From: MVRV01 sp964469905
Lineage (GTDB): Bacteria > Desulfobacterota > Syntrophia > Syntrophales > Smithellaceae
Length of the DNA: 64,000 bases
Direction: 5' to 3'
NCBI GenBank assembly: GCA_964469905.1
Contig: CAYXZW010000009.1
Location: 9,910 to 73,909, forward strand
The translations under genes and the position numbers were made by a program. Below the pieces are notes generated by a model, which saw only the letters and a list, made by a program, of their open reading frames with translations, searched no databases and was not told the origin of the DNA. Within the stretch, counting starts at the first letter, position 1. Each line of letters starts with the position of its first letter. This document shows, piece after piece, positions 36,801-45,004 of this stretch.

Positions 36801-36929
36801 ATGCCGGAACGTTTCCGCAAGGAAAAAGAAATTGCGGCTTTCCTGACAACAGCCGGCTATGATGTTACCATTTGCGCATCGCCAACGGCCGGTGTGGAAG
36901 AAAAATGGTTTGTGGGAAAGAGATTTTAA
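33861..36929 (+). CDS. MMPL/RND-type exporter fused to a SAM-dependent methyltransferase
   Basis: About 1022 residues. The first ~800 form an MMPL-type exporter (predicted exporter family found in aryl-polyene loci). There is an N-terminal membrane helix (~9-26), a periplasmic domain, a membrane bundle (~263-410), a helix at ~433-453, a second periplasmic loop, and a second bundle (~649-794), with the GIDYSIYYVCFYQRY motif. Residues ~830-1022 are a class I methyltransferase: RRIIDIGCGYGIPAVWLLEI at about 855 onward, then YGLEPDEERV and DYVIMLDMLHLISD. Exporters of this family usually lack such a domain. The fusion suggests a product is methylated next to its transport. The ATG at 33861 is chosen over an in-frame TTG at 33852. 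Confidence 0.9.
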   Translation: MSLRKYQIKWSIVIIVALAVAVLFAWESRHLKIETDILESMPHSDPVLADARLIIRHLPVQDRLFIDLGSQSADRDKLASAAATVTDKLRKSGLFTKVGIDDEARYFPELMAYVADSLPLLFDAEQLENEIKPLLETARIKEAFIQHRLSLEQLEGIGRSEILVRDPLGFSGIILRQLSVLMPSGKAQFYQGQLISEDGKHSLIIAKIAGSGTDTATGSKISALLKDIEKELPADPALKGEMYSLHSAGAYRAALDNETAAKRDMRIAVILTTLGIALLLLFAFPRPLIGLLALLPSTVGAISALFVCSFIFQSMSVVAIGFGGAIMAFTVDLGITYLLFLDQPKETYGKQVAKEVWSAELLAVLTTVGAFLLLLISDFKILAEIGVFSALGVTFALLFVHFIFPIVFPTMPAADRLHNQLLFNSIKQFAAPAKWKLIAALAFGLGMLFFARPVFNVDINSMNSLSKETINAENNIQKTWGGLSGKCYVFLQAPDISLLQKKNDQLLPLLTKDVQAGKLSSAFLPTLLFPSKERGRENLETWRNFWSLERLARLKLDINAAAQDAGFSAGAFNPFWEIINNKNPQPGEIPEKYFEFFGIAKGPAGLTQLSLLATGKNYDAEDFVSRLVPTGLAKIFDVGLFNKRLGDSLKKIFLEIALITSIGIVLVVFLFYLDWLLSLAVLAPIAFALVSTLGTLKIIGHPLDIPSIMLWIVIMGMGIDYSIYYVCFYQRYRDENHPAMDTIKMAIFLASFTTLIGFGVLAFAQHSLLHSIGLTSLLGIGYSILGAYFILPSLMKKIYAPFTFPSGPLTAGSREHLQRVVLRYLHLEAYPRLFARFKIKIDPMFKELDRYVQNPRRIIDIGCGYGIPAVWLLEIYPDAEVYGLEPDEERVRIASAVIGKRGKVEVGRAPDLPSVEGEVDYVIMLDMLHLISDAELQTVLLRIYEKLEAGGTLLIRATVPSDIKLPWKRWIESFHLRNAHMPERFRKEKEIAAFLTTAGYDVTICASPTAGVEEKWFVGKRF

Positions 36930-36939
36930 GGAGATGTAT

Positions 36940-37995
36940 ATGACATTTTTGGAAAACATATTCTTTGGCTATACATTGCAGACCTGGTTTATCGCCTTTG
37001 GTGTTGTCTGTGTAGCCTTCTTGACGTTGATACTTATACAAAAAATCATCCTGCGTCGTTTATCCCGCCTGGCCAAACGGACCGAGACACAAATCGACGA
37101 CCTGCTGCTGGCCGTGCTTTCCAAAACCAACCGATTATTCCTTTTCTTTGCAGCCGTTTATATTGGTTCCAAATTTCTTGCCCTGCAGCCGAATATTCTT
37201 CAAGCATGGAATAAAATTTTTTTTGTTGTGGTGATTGTCCAGATTGCCTTCTGGGTGGGCAGGGGAATTAGTTTCGTCATCAGCGTAAATGTCAAAAAAC
37301 GTATGGCGGATAACGCTGCCAGCACCACCACAATTTCCGTTCTTGGTTTCATCAGCAAGCTTCTGTTATGGTCGATTGTCCTGCTTCTGGTTCTCGACAA
37401 TTTGGGCATTAATATCACCAGTCTGGTTGCCGGATTGGGAATCGGCGGTATTGCTGTAGCTCTGGCCGCACAGAACATTCTAGGCGATCTTTTTGCTTCT
37501 TTATCCATCGTCATTGACAAACCATTTGTTGTCGGAGATTTCATTGTTGTTGATCAGTTGAAAGGAACCGTCGAACATATCGGTTTGAAAACAACCCGTC
37601 TGCGCAGCCTGGGTGGTGAACAACTGATCTTTTCCAATAACGATTTGCTCAAGAGCCGCATACAGAATTTCAAACGGATGGTGGAAAGGCGAATTCTATT
37701 TGGTTTCGGAGTTACCTACCAGACACCGGCGGAAAAATTGCCGCTCATCAACAATATTTTAAGGGAGATAATTCTGCAGCAGGAAAAGGTACGTTTGGAC
37801 CGCGTTCATTTTAAAGAGTTTGGTGATTCATCCCTCAATTATGAAGTTGTATATTTTGTAAAAAACCAGGACTACAATATTTATATGGACATACAACAGG
37901 CGATCAATCTGGAAATGTTCCGCCGTTTCCAGGAGGCCGGAATTGAATTTGCCTACCCCACGAGAACATTACTTGTCCAGCACGAGAGAAATTAA
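36940..37995 (+). CDS. MscS-family mechanosensitive channel
   Basis: A 351-residue inner-membrane protein of the small-conductance mechanosensitive channel family. Four hydrophobic segments precede the pore helix and beta domain. The signature is GLGIGGIAVALAAQNILGDL, then SIVIDKPFVVGDFIVV and GTVEHIGLKTTRLRSLGGEQ. The start at 36940 follows AAGGAG with six bases between, whereas upstream in-frame ATGs are inside the exporter gene. It begins ten bases after the exporter stop and is co-transcribed with it. Similar channels are sometimes embedded in lipid-modification loci. Its role in product export is unknown. Confidence 0.92.
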   Translation: MTFLENIFFGYTLQTWFIAFGVVCVAFLTLILIQKIILRRLSRLAKRTETQIDDLLLAVLSKTNRLFLFFAAVYIGSKFLALQPNILQAWNKIFFVVVIVQIAFWVGRGISFVISVNVKKRMADNAASTTTISVLGFISKLLLWSIVLLLVLDNLGINITSLVAGLGIGGIAVALAAQNILGDLFASLSIVIDKPFVVGDFIVVDQLKGTVEHIGLKTTRLRSLGGEQLIFSNNDLLKSRIQNFKRMVERRILFGFGVTYQTPAEKLPLINNILREIILQQEKVRLDRVHFKEFGDSSLNYEVVYFVKNQDYNIYMDIQQAINLEMFRRFQEAGIEFAYPTRTLLVQHERN

Positions 37996-38018
37996 TATTA
38001 ACGGATATCCATTGTTTT

Positions 38019-38921
38019 ATGAAAAAATATTTCTATAAATTAGCTGTCTATTTATCTCATCGCCTGGGTGTCTGGTTTTTCCGCACTTTTTCCTGGTGTA
38101 TCGCCACTGGTTACTTTTTTCTTTTTCCGACACGCGTAGCCGAAAGCCTGAAGTTCTACCGCGCGCTTTTTTCCGGGCGCGGCTTTTTTTATCACCTGCG
38201 CTGCGTATGGAAACAGTATCATAATTTCACCGATGTCTATCTCCACCGTTTTGTCCGGCTTGCCGAAGACGATATTAAATTTGTCAAAGAAGGCTGGGAA
38301 TATCTGGATCACGCGGTAGAAAAAAAGACCGGGGCGATTGTGCTTATGTCGCATATTGGCAACTGGGAACTGGCGGCGCAAACGCTCAACCGCAAAGGAC
38401 TGCCGATTATGCTCTACCTCGGAGCCAAACATAAAGAGCAGGTTGAACGTATTCAAAAGAACAAGCTCGTCAAAAGTGGTATTCGCATCGTCGCCACTTC
38501 CGAGAAAGAAAAGTCGCCTTTTGCTCTGCTCGAAGGCGTTAGCTTCCTGCGCGAAGGCGGCATTGTATCAATGACTGGTGACAGGCTCTGGGGTGAACAA
38601 AGTTATGTGGTAGTTGACTTTTTAGGTCATGAAGTGAAACTGCCGGATACACCGCATTTGTTTGCCCTCATGACCGGCGCGCCGCTTTTGACTTTCTTTG
38701 TTTATCAGAACTCTGCGGGGATTTACCATATCAAGGTTTCCCCCGGCCGGAAGGTTTTCGCCGCCTCCCGCGCAGAGCGCAAAAAAGCGGTCCAGGAATC
38801 CGTGCAGATTTATGCCGATGATTTGGCGCGTTTTGCGAGCGCCCATCCCTTCGAGTGGCATCATTTCGAGCCGTTTCTCGGCCAAAAAATTAATACCATT
38901 GAAAAAAACCGGACAAAATAG
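38019..38921 (+). CDS. LpxL/HtrB-like lysophospholipid acyltransferase
   Basis: A 300-residue membrane-associated acyltransferase of the lipid A late-acyltransferase family. The catalytic HxxxxE is HIGNWE at residues ~111-116, and MTGDRLWGE and PLLTFFVYQNSAGIYHIKV follow. An N-terminal hydrophobic stretch anchors it to the membrane. Aryl-polyene loci commonly carry such an enzyme, thought to attach the polyene acyl chain to a lipid carrier. Here it lies between the channel gene and a BtrH-like gene, and it could also modify a lipid A-like core. Its acyl donor, perhaps the ACP encoded 3.5 kb downstream, is inferred. Confidence 0.9.
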   Translation: MKKYFYKLAVYLSHRLGVWFFRTFSWCIATGYFFLFPTRVAESLKFYRALFSGRGFFYHLRCVWKQYHNFTDVYLHRFVRLAEDDIKFVKEGWEYLDHAVEKKTGAIVLMSHIGNWELAAQTLNRKGLPIMLYLGAKHKEQVERIQKNKLVKSGIRIVATSEKEKSPFALLEGVSFLREGGIVSMTGDRLWGEQSYVVVDFLGHEVKLPDTPHLFALMTGAPLLTFFVYQNSAGIYHIKVSPGRKVFAASRAERKKAVQESVQIYADDLARFASAHPFEWHHFEPFLGQKINTIEKNRTK

Positions 38922-38990
38922 ATTTTTCTTTGCGCTCCCATAAAATTAGTATAAGAATAACTTGATATATGCACATAAGCAGGTCGGAAA

Positions 38991-39413
38991 ATGAAAGCTA
39001 ACGAAGTACCGCAGGACATTACTTATTATGAAGGCAAAAAACGAGCCTGCTATGCGCTCAACGAAGAGGGCAAATATATTATCGTCCCCAGTTCCGGTTG
39101 GAGCGCAGAGGAAGTGGTCAACGGCCTCGCCGTGGCCGATCTGGCCGAGAGACTGGAAGAAACAAGGCAGTCGGTACTCAAGGGATTAAAAAGCCCCCTA
39201 GCCTATCACATGGAACAAAGGCAAATGACAACCGCTATTTTAGCCAAGACAGCTGGCATGTGGGAATTTCGTGTGCGCCGTCATTTACGGCCGGGGGTCT
39301 TTGGCCGGCTCAAGTCGGAAATCTTAAAACGTTATGCACAGGCACTGGCGCTGAGCATAGAGGAATTAATAAGTGTGCCGGATAAATCAGGTGAGGAAAG
39401 GGATACAAAATGA
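38991..39413 (+). CDS. Small conserved protein with a helix-turn-helix-like C-terminus
   Basis: A 140-residue protein I cannot place in a named family. The N-terminal half (TYYEGKKRACYALNEEGKY) has no known motif. The C-terminal ~70 residues (QMTTAILAKTAGMWEFRVRR, then PGVFGRLKSEILKRYAQALA) resemble a Cro/XRE-like helix-turn-helix. Its stop overlaps the BtrH-like gene's start as ATGA, so it is coupled to it. It could be a regulator of the cluster or a small interacting partner of the BtrH-like protein. Confidence 0.75.
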   Translation: MKANEVPQDITYYEGKKRACYALNEEGKYIIVPSSGWSAEEVVNGLAVADLAERLEETRQSVLKGLKSPLAYHMEQRQMTTAILAKTAGMWEFRVRRHLRPGVFGRLKSEILKRYAQALALSIEELISVPDKSGEERDTK

Positions 39414-40444
39414 ATTCGGAAATAACATCCGGCGGAAAGCCCTTCGTTCATCACCATTCGGCACATTGCGAAAGCGGCGTAACTGCCTCTTTGTTCCGTG
39501 ATCAGGGTTTTAATATCAGCGAGGCGCTTGTTTTCGGCATTGGCAGCGGCATTTTTTTCGGTCATCTTTTTTTTATAAAAATGGTGGGGTTGCCGATCAC
39601 AACCTTTCGCTCCCAGCCCGGAGCCGTATTTCGAAAAGCCGGGAAAAGACTGGGGGCAAAATTCATTACCAGGCGTTTTAGTAATCCGCAAAAGGGCATG
39701 GATGCATTAAGACGATTACTCCGGGAAGGAAAAATCATCGGCCTGACAACCAATATTTACTGGCTATCCTATTTTCCCAATCGCTTTCGTTTTCAATTTA
39801 ACGGCCATAATTTGATTGCCCTGCGGGAAATTGAGGGTGGTTTCCGCGTGAGCGATCCGGTACTGGAATATCCGGTAGACTGTCCGGCCGATGACCTGGA
39901 AAGGGCGCGCTTCGCCCACGGCCCATTGGAACCGCACGGATTCATGTATTATCCGTCGTCAGTTCCGAAACATCCCGATATCAAAAAAGCCTGTATTAAA
40001 GGCATGAAAGACACCTGCAACATGATGCTGCGCATACCGATACCCATATTTGGCGTACGCGGCATCCGGTTTCTGGCCAAAAAAATTAAAAACAGCCCCG
40101 AAAAGCAGGGTTTTGCGGAAGCCTGCCGTCATCTGGGCAACATTGTCCGGATGCAGGAGGAAATCGGAACCGGTGGCGCCGGATTCCGTTTCATGTACGC
40201 TGCTTTTCTGCAGGAAGCAGGAGAGCTTTTCGCATCAATGGAGCTTCAGCAATTGTCGCAGGACATGACCGCTATCGGCGATTTATGGCGCGAGTTTGCC
40301 GTAGTCTCGGCGCGCATCATCAAGCAGCGCGGTCAGTCGGGAGACACGTTTGATAAAGTCGGCGACATGCTGATGGAATGTGCGGCCCGTGAGGAAGCTC
40401 TCTTTAAAAAATTAAAAACTGTGTCTGGAAATCTTAAAGCATGA
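39410..40444 (+). CDS. BtrH N-terminal domain protein (peptidase-like acyltransferase candidate)
   Basis: A 344-residue protein. The N-terminus matches the BtrH-type fold, with HHSAHCESGVTASLFRDQ placing a conserved Cys beside His, like a papain-type nucleophile. The C-terminal part (GMKDTCNMMLRIPIPIFGV, then helical segments) matches the DUF4872-like partner domain. BtrH of butirosin synthesis transfers an acyl chain from an ACP to an aminoglycoside amine. With an ACP gene 2 kb downstream, transfer of a polyketide acyl group onto an amine is a plausible guess. It overlaps both neighbours by four bases (ATGA), so it is tightly coupled to the helix-turn-helix gene and the ABC ATPase. Confidence 0.85.
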   Translation: MNSEITSGGKPFVHHHSAHCESGVTASLFRDQGFNISEALVFGIGSGIFFGHLFFIKMVGLPITTFRSQPGAVFRKAGKRLGAKFITRRFSNPQKGMDALRRLLREGKIIGLTTNIYWLSYFPNRFRFQFNGHNLIALREIEGGFRVSDPVLEYPVDCPADDLERARFAHGPLEPHGFMYYPSSVPKHPDIKKACIKGMKDTCNMMLRIPIPIFGVRGIRFLAKKIKNSPEKQGFAEACRHLGNIVRMQEEIGTGGAGFRFMYAAFLQEAGELFASMELQQLSQDMTAIGDLWREFAVVSARIIKQRGQSGDTFDKVGDMLMECAAREEALFKKLKTVSGNLKA

Positions 40445-41187
40445 AAGCTCTGAAAATATCCGGCGTGACATTTTCCTATGATACTGCGGCGAGCAAATCA
40501 GCTGATCATAATAAAGTTGAATACGCTCTGGATAATTTCCATTTAGAATTGGAAAGCGGACAAATCTACGCTCTTCTTGGTCCTAATGGAGCAGGAAAAA
40601 CCACTCTGATGAGGGTGATTACCGGACAGTTGCGACGTTACGCAGGTTCGGTTTTTATCTATGGAGATAATGCGTCCCAATCTGCCGGCTTGAAAAATAT
40701 TGGCTATGCACCTCAACCGGTTTCTGTATTCACCGCCCTCACCGCTTACGAAAATCTGCGGTTCTTCGGCGTTATGGCCGGGTTGACCCCTGAAAAGCTG
40801 CGCGAAAGATCTGCTGCCGTCCTGGAAGAAACAGGACTTGTCCAATACGCGCATAAAAATGTTTCGACATATTCGGGCGGAATGCTGCGGCGCTTGAATC
40901 TGGCCGTTGCTTTGCTGCATGAGCCCAAACTGCTGCTCCTGGACGAACCGACAGTAGGAGTCGATCCTCAAAGCCGCCACCATATTTACGAAACGCTCAC
41001 TTCCCTCAACAAAACGGGAATGACTATTTTGCTTTGTACCCACATCATGGATGAGGCTCAGCGCCTCTGTTCCCGTGTGACAATGATGGACAGTGGAGCA
41101 GCAGTTTTTGCAGGCGATATGTCTGCAATCGAGAACCTGGAAAAATTATTTCTGGAAAAGACGGGGCATCAGTTGCGCGATGAATAA
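40441..41187 (+). CDS. ABC transporter ATP-binding protein
   Basis: A 248-residue ATPase of the drug/polysaccharide exporter type (DrrA-like). Walker A is GPNGAGKTTL, the signature is YSGGMLRRLNLA, Walker B is LLLLDEPTVGVDPQ, and the His switch is CTHIMDEA. It pairs with the ABC-2 permease encoded downstream, after a 41-codon frame. It starts on the BtrH-like gene's stop (ATGA). Its cargo is presumably a hydrophobic product or lipid of this cluster. Confidence 0.94.
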   Translation: MKALKISGVTFSYDTAASKSADHNKVEYALDNFHLELESGQIYALLGPNGAGKTTLMRVITGQLRRYAGSVFIYGDNASQSAGLKNIGYAPQPVSVFTALTAYENLRFFGVMAGLTPEKLRERSAAVLEETGLVQYAHKNVSTYSGGMLRRLNLAVALLHEPKLLLLDEPTVGVDPQSRHHIYETLTSLNKTGMTILLCTHIMDEAQRLCSRVTMMDSGAAVFAGDMSAIENLEKLFLEKTGHQLRDE

Positions 41188-41305
41188 AGGACACAAACAG
41201 ATTCTTATTTGCATAACTTTGTTGGCATCGTTGTCGGTTTCCTCAGCGTATAAAAAATACGCCTCCGGAACCTCCTTCCTTGCCGCCGCGTTCTGCTTTG
41301 AATAA
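41180..41305 (+). CDS. Small exported protein candidate, coupled to the ABC ATPase
   Basis: A 41-codon frame starting on the ATPase stop (ATGAATAA, 8-bp overlap). Its sequence MNKGHKQILICITLLASLSV followed by SSAYKKYASG looks like a signal peptide. It fills the 177-bp gap before the permease, where an intact transporter operon would normally have no gap. It may be a real small envelope protein, or the remnant of a longer one. No homologue is known to me. Confidence 0.35.
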   Translation: MNKGHKQILICITLLASLSVSSAYKKYASGTSFLAAAFCFE

Positions 41306-41364
41306 TCCGTTTGTGAATTATCGGGAATAGAGGATAAAACTGTTTTTCGAGGAGTTCAACTAAC

Positions 41365-42486
41365 TTGATATTTCGGCAATTAAAAGAACTGATCCGCAAA
41401 GAACTGCTGATTTTACTACGCGACCGTCAGACTATTCCCCTGCTTTTTTTGATGCCGGTAGCGCTGATTTTTTTTCTGTCCCTGGCACTGCAGGGAGTCT
41501 ATGTGGAAAAAGTCAGCGGCCAGCAGATTTCTTTAGTCCTGGAAAATACCAGCCGCGCCCCCAAAGCACTGCAGCTCGAAAAGAAAATAGGCGCCAATAA
41601 ATTTATCCGGCTTATCGAAAGACCCATAGGTTATGACAACGATAAACTCTTTGAACATAGCAAGGCGCATGCTGTCGTTTTAATTCCTGATGGCTTTGAC
41701 GAAGGCACAAAGCCCGTCGAGATACAATTCGATCCGGTGCTCGACGCCGGTTATAAGATGGCCTTGCGATCCCTGATTTCCAGTCTCACGGCTGAAGTTG
41801 TCCTGGGGGTGGATGATATTGATTTACTGGTCGCCAATTTTGTTGTCGAGAAAACAAAGAAAAACAACCAATTCCCCAGCCCGTTGCAGCACAGCGTTCC
41901 CGGCTGGTCTATCTTTGCCATGTTTTTTATAGCCATTCCCATGTCGATCGGATTTTTGCGGGAGAAAAATAACGGTACTTTGCAGCGTCTTTTTACGTAT
42001 CCGGTTAGCGCCAATTTAGTTGCATTAGGAAAGCTTATACCTTATTATTTGATTAACCTGATTCAGTTTGTTTTAATGATGGCAGTAGGTTTTTATGTGA
42101 TGCCGCAGATCACTGGGCTGACTTTTAATCTGGGGGAACATCCCTGGCATCTGGTGCCGATTACGATTGTTGTTGCTGCTGCATCCACCGGTTTCGGAGT
42201 CCTGGTGGCGGCGCTGGCCCGAACGCCGGAGCAATCATCAACACTGGCCGCTACCGGCGCGGTGCTGGCGGCAGTGTTCGGCGGGATCATGGTGCCGCAT
42301 GTCGTCATGCCGCAGTTTATGAAGACGCTGGCAATGATTTCACCGATGTACTGGGCACATCAGGCTTATCTTGATGTATTTTTGCGCGGAGCTTCATTTA
42401 GCTATCTGTTACCAAAGTTAGTTATCTTAACGATTTTTGCGCTGATTTGTTTTTATATTGCAGGGAGAAGAATTAAATGGATGTAA
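41365..42486 (+). CDS. ABC-2 type transporter permease
   Basis: A 373-residue integral membrane protein. It has one N-terminal membrane segment (IPLLFLMPVALIFFLSLALQ), a large soluble loop of ~150 residues, and five C-terminal segments, the usual ABC-2 permease layout. The start is a TTG after GAGGAG with a longish gap; no ATG fits better. Its last codons overlap the ACP start by ten bases. Partner of the upstream ATPase; substrate unknown. Confidence 0.92.
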   Translation: MIFRQLKELIRKELLILLRDRQTIPLLFLMPVALIFFLSLALQGVYVEKVSGQQISLVLENTSRAPKALQLEKKIGANKFIRLIERPIGYDNDKLFEHSKAHAVVLIPDGFDEGTKPVEIQFDPVLDAGYKMALRSLISSLTAEVVLGVDDIDLLVANFVVEKTKKNNQFPSPLQHSVPGWSIFAMFFIAIPMSIGFLREKNNGTLQRLFTYPVSANLVALGKLIPYYLINLIQFVLMMAVGFYVMPQITGLTFNLGEHPWHLVPITIVVAAASTGFGVLVAALARTPEQSSTLAATGAVLAAVFGGIMVPHVVMPQFMKTLAMISPMYWAHQAYLDVFLRGASFSYLLPKLVILTIFALICFYIAGRRIKWM

Positions 42487-42788
42487 ATAAGAATTTAAAA
42501 GATCTGAATGTATCTTCACGGGAAGAGCTAATCTTCAAGCTCAAAGAAATGATTATTAAAGCCTGCGAAGTAAGAGATGTTAAACCGGAAGAAGTACCCA
42601 CTGATGTTCCTTTCATCAACGGCCCGGGGCCTCTGAAACTCGACAGCCTCGATGCCATGGAAATAGCTATGGAGCTGAGGTATCAGTTTGGGGTGGAATT
42701 GAAAAATGCCTCGACAGCGGCCAAAGCAATGCAGTCTTTTGATACTCTGGCCGATTTTGTCATCTCCGCACCGAAGGTTAAAAAGTGA
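42477..42788 (+). CDS. Acyl carrier protein
   Basis: A 103-residue ACP. The phosphopantetheine-bearing Ser is S57 in KLDSLDAMEI, and helical segments either side fit the family, although it is longer at the N-terminus than FabF-system ACPs. It starts ten bases inside the permease gene, and its TGA stop overlaps the GTG start of the next ketosynthase (GTGA). It should carry the growing chain for that ketosynthase and present it to the acyltransferase and the BtrH-like protein. No phosphopantetheinyl transferase gene is in the window. Confidence 0.93.
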   Translation: MDVNKNLKDLNVSSREELIFKLKEMIIKACEVRDVKPEEVPTDVPFINGPGPLKLDSLDAMEIAMELRYQFGVELKNASTAAKAMQSFDTLADFVISAPKVKK

Positions 42789-43954
42789 CCAAGAGCAATA
42801 TCTGCATTCGCGGTTGGGGAGCAGTAACAACTTTAGGCTGGAGCGCCGAGGCGTCGGCAAAAAAATTGATTGCCGGGCTAGCCCCGCCCGCCGCCGGTGG
42901 TCGTTCTTCACATTTAATCAATCACAATTATAAAGCTTTTGAAGTTTACCATGAAGGCAACGCCATGGATAAATCCTGGGCAATGCTCGATAGCATTCTT
43001 ACGGAAGCTTTCAGTCGTGCCGGTTTGACCGAGGCTCAGATTGCCGAATCCTGCCTGCTGGTAGGAACAACCGGCGGTCTTTTTATCCGTAACGAATATG
43101 AGTTTACCCAAGAAGCGCGCAATAACCCGGATAAGGAATCACCGGCTATTGCCTGCCGCAACCGCGGCCCCGGAGAAGTAGCCGACTGGATTGCCCGAAA
43201 GTATGGAATAAAGGGCATGGCAATGACTTTCAGTATGGCTTGTGTCTCCAGTTCACATGCCCTGGTTATTGCCGCCCAACTTCTGGAACAAAAGAAAATC
43301 AGCCGCGCCATCGTTATCGGCTATGAACCTCTTTTGAACCTCACGCTACAAGGGTTTGCCAGTTTGCTTTTATATGACGATGATACGTGCCGGCCTTTTT
43401 GTAACAAGCGCTCCGGCATGCAGATCGGGGAAGGAGCGGCAGCGATTATTCTGGAACAAAATGAAACAACTTCTGCCGGCCAGGCAAAATATAAGTTTGC
43501 CGGGGGATATTTATTCAGTGATACAAACAGTCTTACATCGGCGGGTGTTGATGGCGAACTGGTGAGAGACGTTATCCTGCAGAGCCTGCATAGAGCAAAA
43601 TTATCCATTGAAGATGTCGTGGCCATCAAGGCCCATGGCACTGGAACCAGAGACAATGATCTTTCCGAGGGCCGGGGCTTGTTAAAACTTTTCGGAGAAG
43701 ATCTGCCGCCCGTGGTTTCACTCAAAGGCGCTCTGGGGCATACCCTTGGCGCAGCCGGTGCAGTGGAAACAGCGGTGTGGCTTTCCTGCTGCGAAAAAGG
43801 GATAATTCCCCGCAGCTTCGGGTTCGAAGAAGTCGATCCCGAAATAGGCTTTCTGCCAGCGCAGGTCAATACGCCGGCAGACGACGGCGCATACCTTTTT
43901 ACTTACTTCGGTTTCGGCGGAACGTGTACGAGTTATTTGATAATAAAAGAGTGA
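42785..43954 (+). CDS. Beta-ketoacyl-ACP synthase (catalytically complete)
   Basis: A 389-residue FabF/FabB-type ketosynthase. The catalytic Cys is C153 in FSMACVSSSHAL, with H284 (IKAHGTGTRDND), K314 and H319 (KGALGHTLGAAGAVE). It starts with GTG on the ACP stop, so its translation is coupled to the carrier. Its best resemblance is to ketosynthases of aryl-polyene and flexirubin loci rather than housekeeping FabF. It could do a different elongation step from the 11970 enzyme. A short palindromic repeat follows the gene. Confidence 0.93.
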   Translation: MTKSNICIRGWGAVTTLGWSAEASAKKLIAGLAPPAAGGRSSHLINHNYKAFEVYHEGNAMDKSWAMLDSILTEAFSRAGLTEAQIAESCLLVGTTGGLFIRNEYEFTQEARNNPDKESPAIACRNRGPGEVADWIARKYGIKGMAMTFSMACVSSSHALVIAAQLLEQKKISRAIVIGYEPLLNLTLQGFASLLLYDDDTCRPFCNKRSGMQIGEGAAAIILEQNETTSAGQAKYKFAGGYLFSDTNSLTSAGVDGELVRDVILQSLHRAKLSIEDVVAIKAHGTGTRDNDLSEGRGLLKLFGEDLPPVVSLKGALGHTLGAAGAVETAVWLSCCEKGIIPRSFGFEEVDPEIGFLPAQVNTPADDGAYLFTYFGFGGTCTSYLIIKE

Positions 43955-43965
43955 CACCACCTCTG

Positions 43966-44007
43966 TCATTCCGGGCAAGCGAAGCGCGACCCGGAATCCA
44001 GGAATGA
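43966..44007. repeat. 42-bp palindromic REP-like element
   Basis: TCATTCC at 43966-43972 and GGAATGA at 44001-44007 bound an imperfect palindrome with an inner CCGGG/CCCGG pair. Such elements are commonly dispersed in bacterial genomes. It lies in the 87-bp gap between two cluster genes, so it may reduce read-through. Confidence 0.55.
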
Positions 44008-44041
44008 TAATTGACGGAAAGAGAAACGACATAACAAAAAT

Positions 44042-45004
44042 ATGACCCTGCAAGAAAATAAAACAATGCCCGTTCTAGCGGCGAGTTTTCTCGGCCCCGC
44101 GCTGAAACCAAATCTGGATGCAGCATGGGAAGAAGCTTTACTGCCTCTATCCGCCGATGATCTGGTGCTGGAAGTCATGGGCCAGCCGCTGCGGCGGGCC
44201 GGACGGTTTATCAAGCTCGTTTGCTGCGGAGCTTTGAGTTGCCTGAAGAGTGTGCCGCCGGAAGACTTAAAGGACAAAAATATCGGTATTTTTCTGGCAA
44301 CCGGTTTAGGCAATGTCGATGAAATCCTGCCCTTTATCAAGCAGGTATTTAAGCATGAAGGTGGATTTCCCAGCCCGAATCAGTTTGCCAATTCCGTGAG
44401 TAACGCTGCGGCTTTTTTTCTGGCTAAAATCTGTGATATCAGGGGAGTGGTGCTCACTGTTTCGCAGGAAGAGTTATCTTTTGAAGCAGCCTTATGGCTG
44501 GCACAAAGCTATCTGGAGAACGGAGCAATCGATCTGGCGCTCGTTGGCGGCTGTGACGTCTTTACACCATCGATTGACGATTATCGCGAACGGATGAACT
44601 TGACTGTGGATAATGCCCGAAAACTAGCGATGGGCGAAGGCAGCTCCTGGCTGCTGGTGGGTAACAGTGACGGAAACAAATTGGGCCATATCCTGTCTGT
44701 AGAATTTCACAATCAAATAATGTCCCCGCAGGAATTTTCAGCAAACGCTGTTGCCGGATATTCCTTAAAAGGTATAACTCCACGCCTGCTGGCCGGTTTT
44801 CGCCTGCCGGATATTGATATTGAAAATTGGCGTGAGCAGGGCTGGATTCTGGAAGATTATCTGCCCTATTGCGGTATTTCTCCGACAGCTGCCGCGTTTG
44901 GCATTGCCCGGGCCATGCGAGGCTCGGGAAAGAACCTTTATATCCATTACAATTGCCACGGTTCGGGAAAACAGGCGCTGGTGGCGGCTACAACAATTTT
45001 ATGA
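44042..45004 (+). CDS. Short, inactive ketosynthase-like protein (chain-length-factor-like)
   Basis: A 320-residue ketosynthase-fold protein, about 80 residues shorter than an active enzyme. The nucleophile region reads LTVSQEELSFEAAL, with no Cys, and the first His motif is missing. The end (HYNCHGSGKQALVAATTIL) may hold one remaining His. It resembles the truncated ketosynthase-like chain-length-factor proteins found beside ketosynthases in aryl-polyene loci. It overlaps the following radical SAM gene by four bases (ATGA). Likely a partner of the ketosynthase encoded just upstream. Confidence 0.82.
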   Translation: MTLQENKTMPVLAASFLGPALKPNLDAAWEEALLPLSADDLVLEVMGQPLRRAGRFIKLVCCGALSCLKSVPPEDLKDKNIGIFLATGLGNVDEILPFIKQVFKHEGGFPSPNQFANSVSNAAAFFLAKICDIRGVVLTVSQEELSFEAALWLAQSYLENGAIDLALVGGCDVFTPSIDDYRERMNLTVDNARKLAMGEGSSWLLVGNSDGNKLGHILSVEFHNQIMSPQEFSANAVAGYSLKGITPRLLAGFRLPDIDIENWREQGWILEDYLPYCGISPTAAAFGIARAMRGSGKNLYIHYNCHGSGKQALVAATTIL

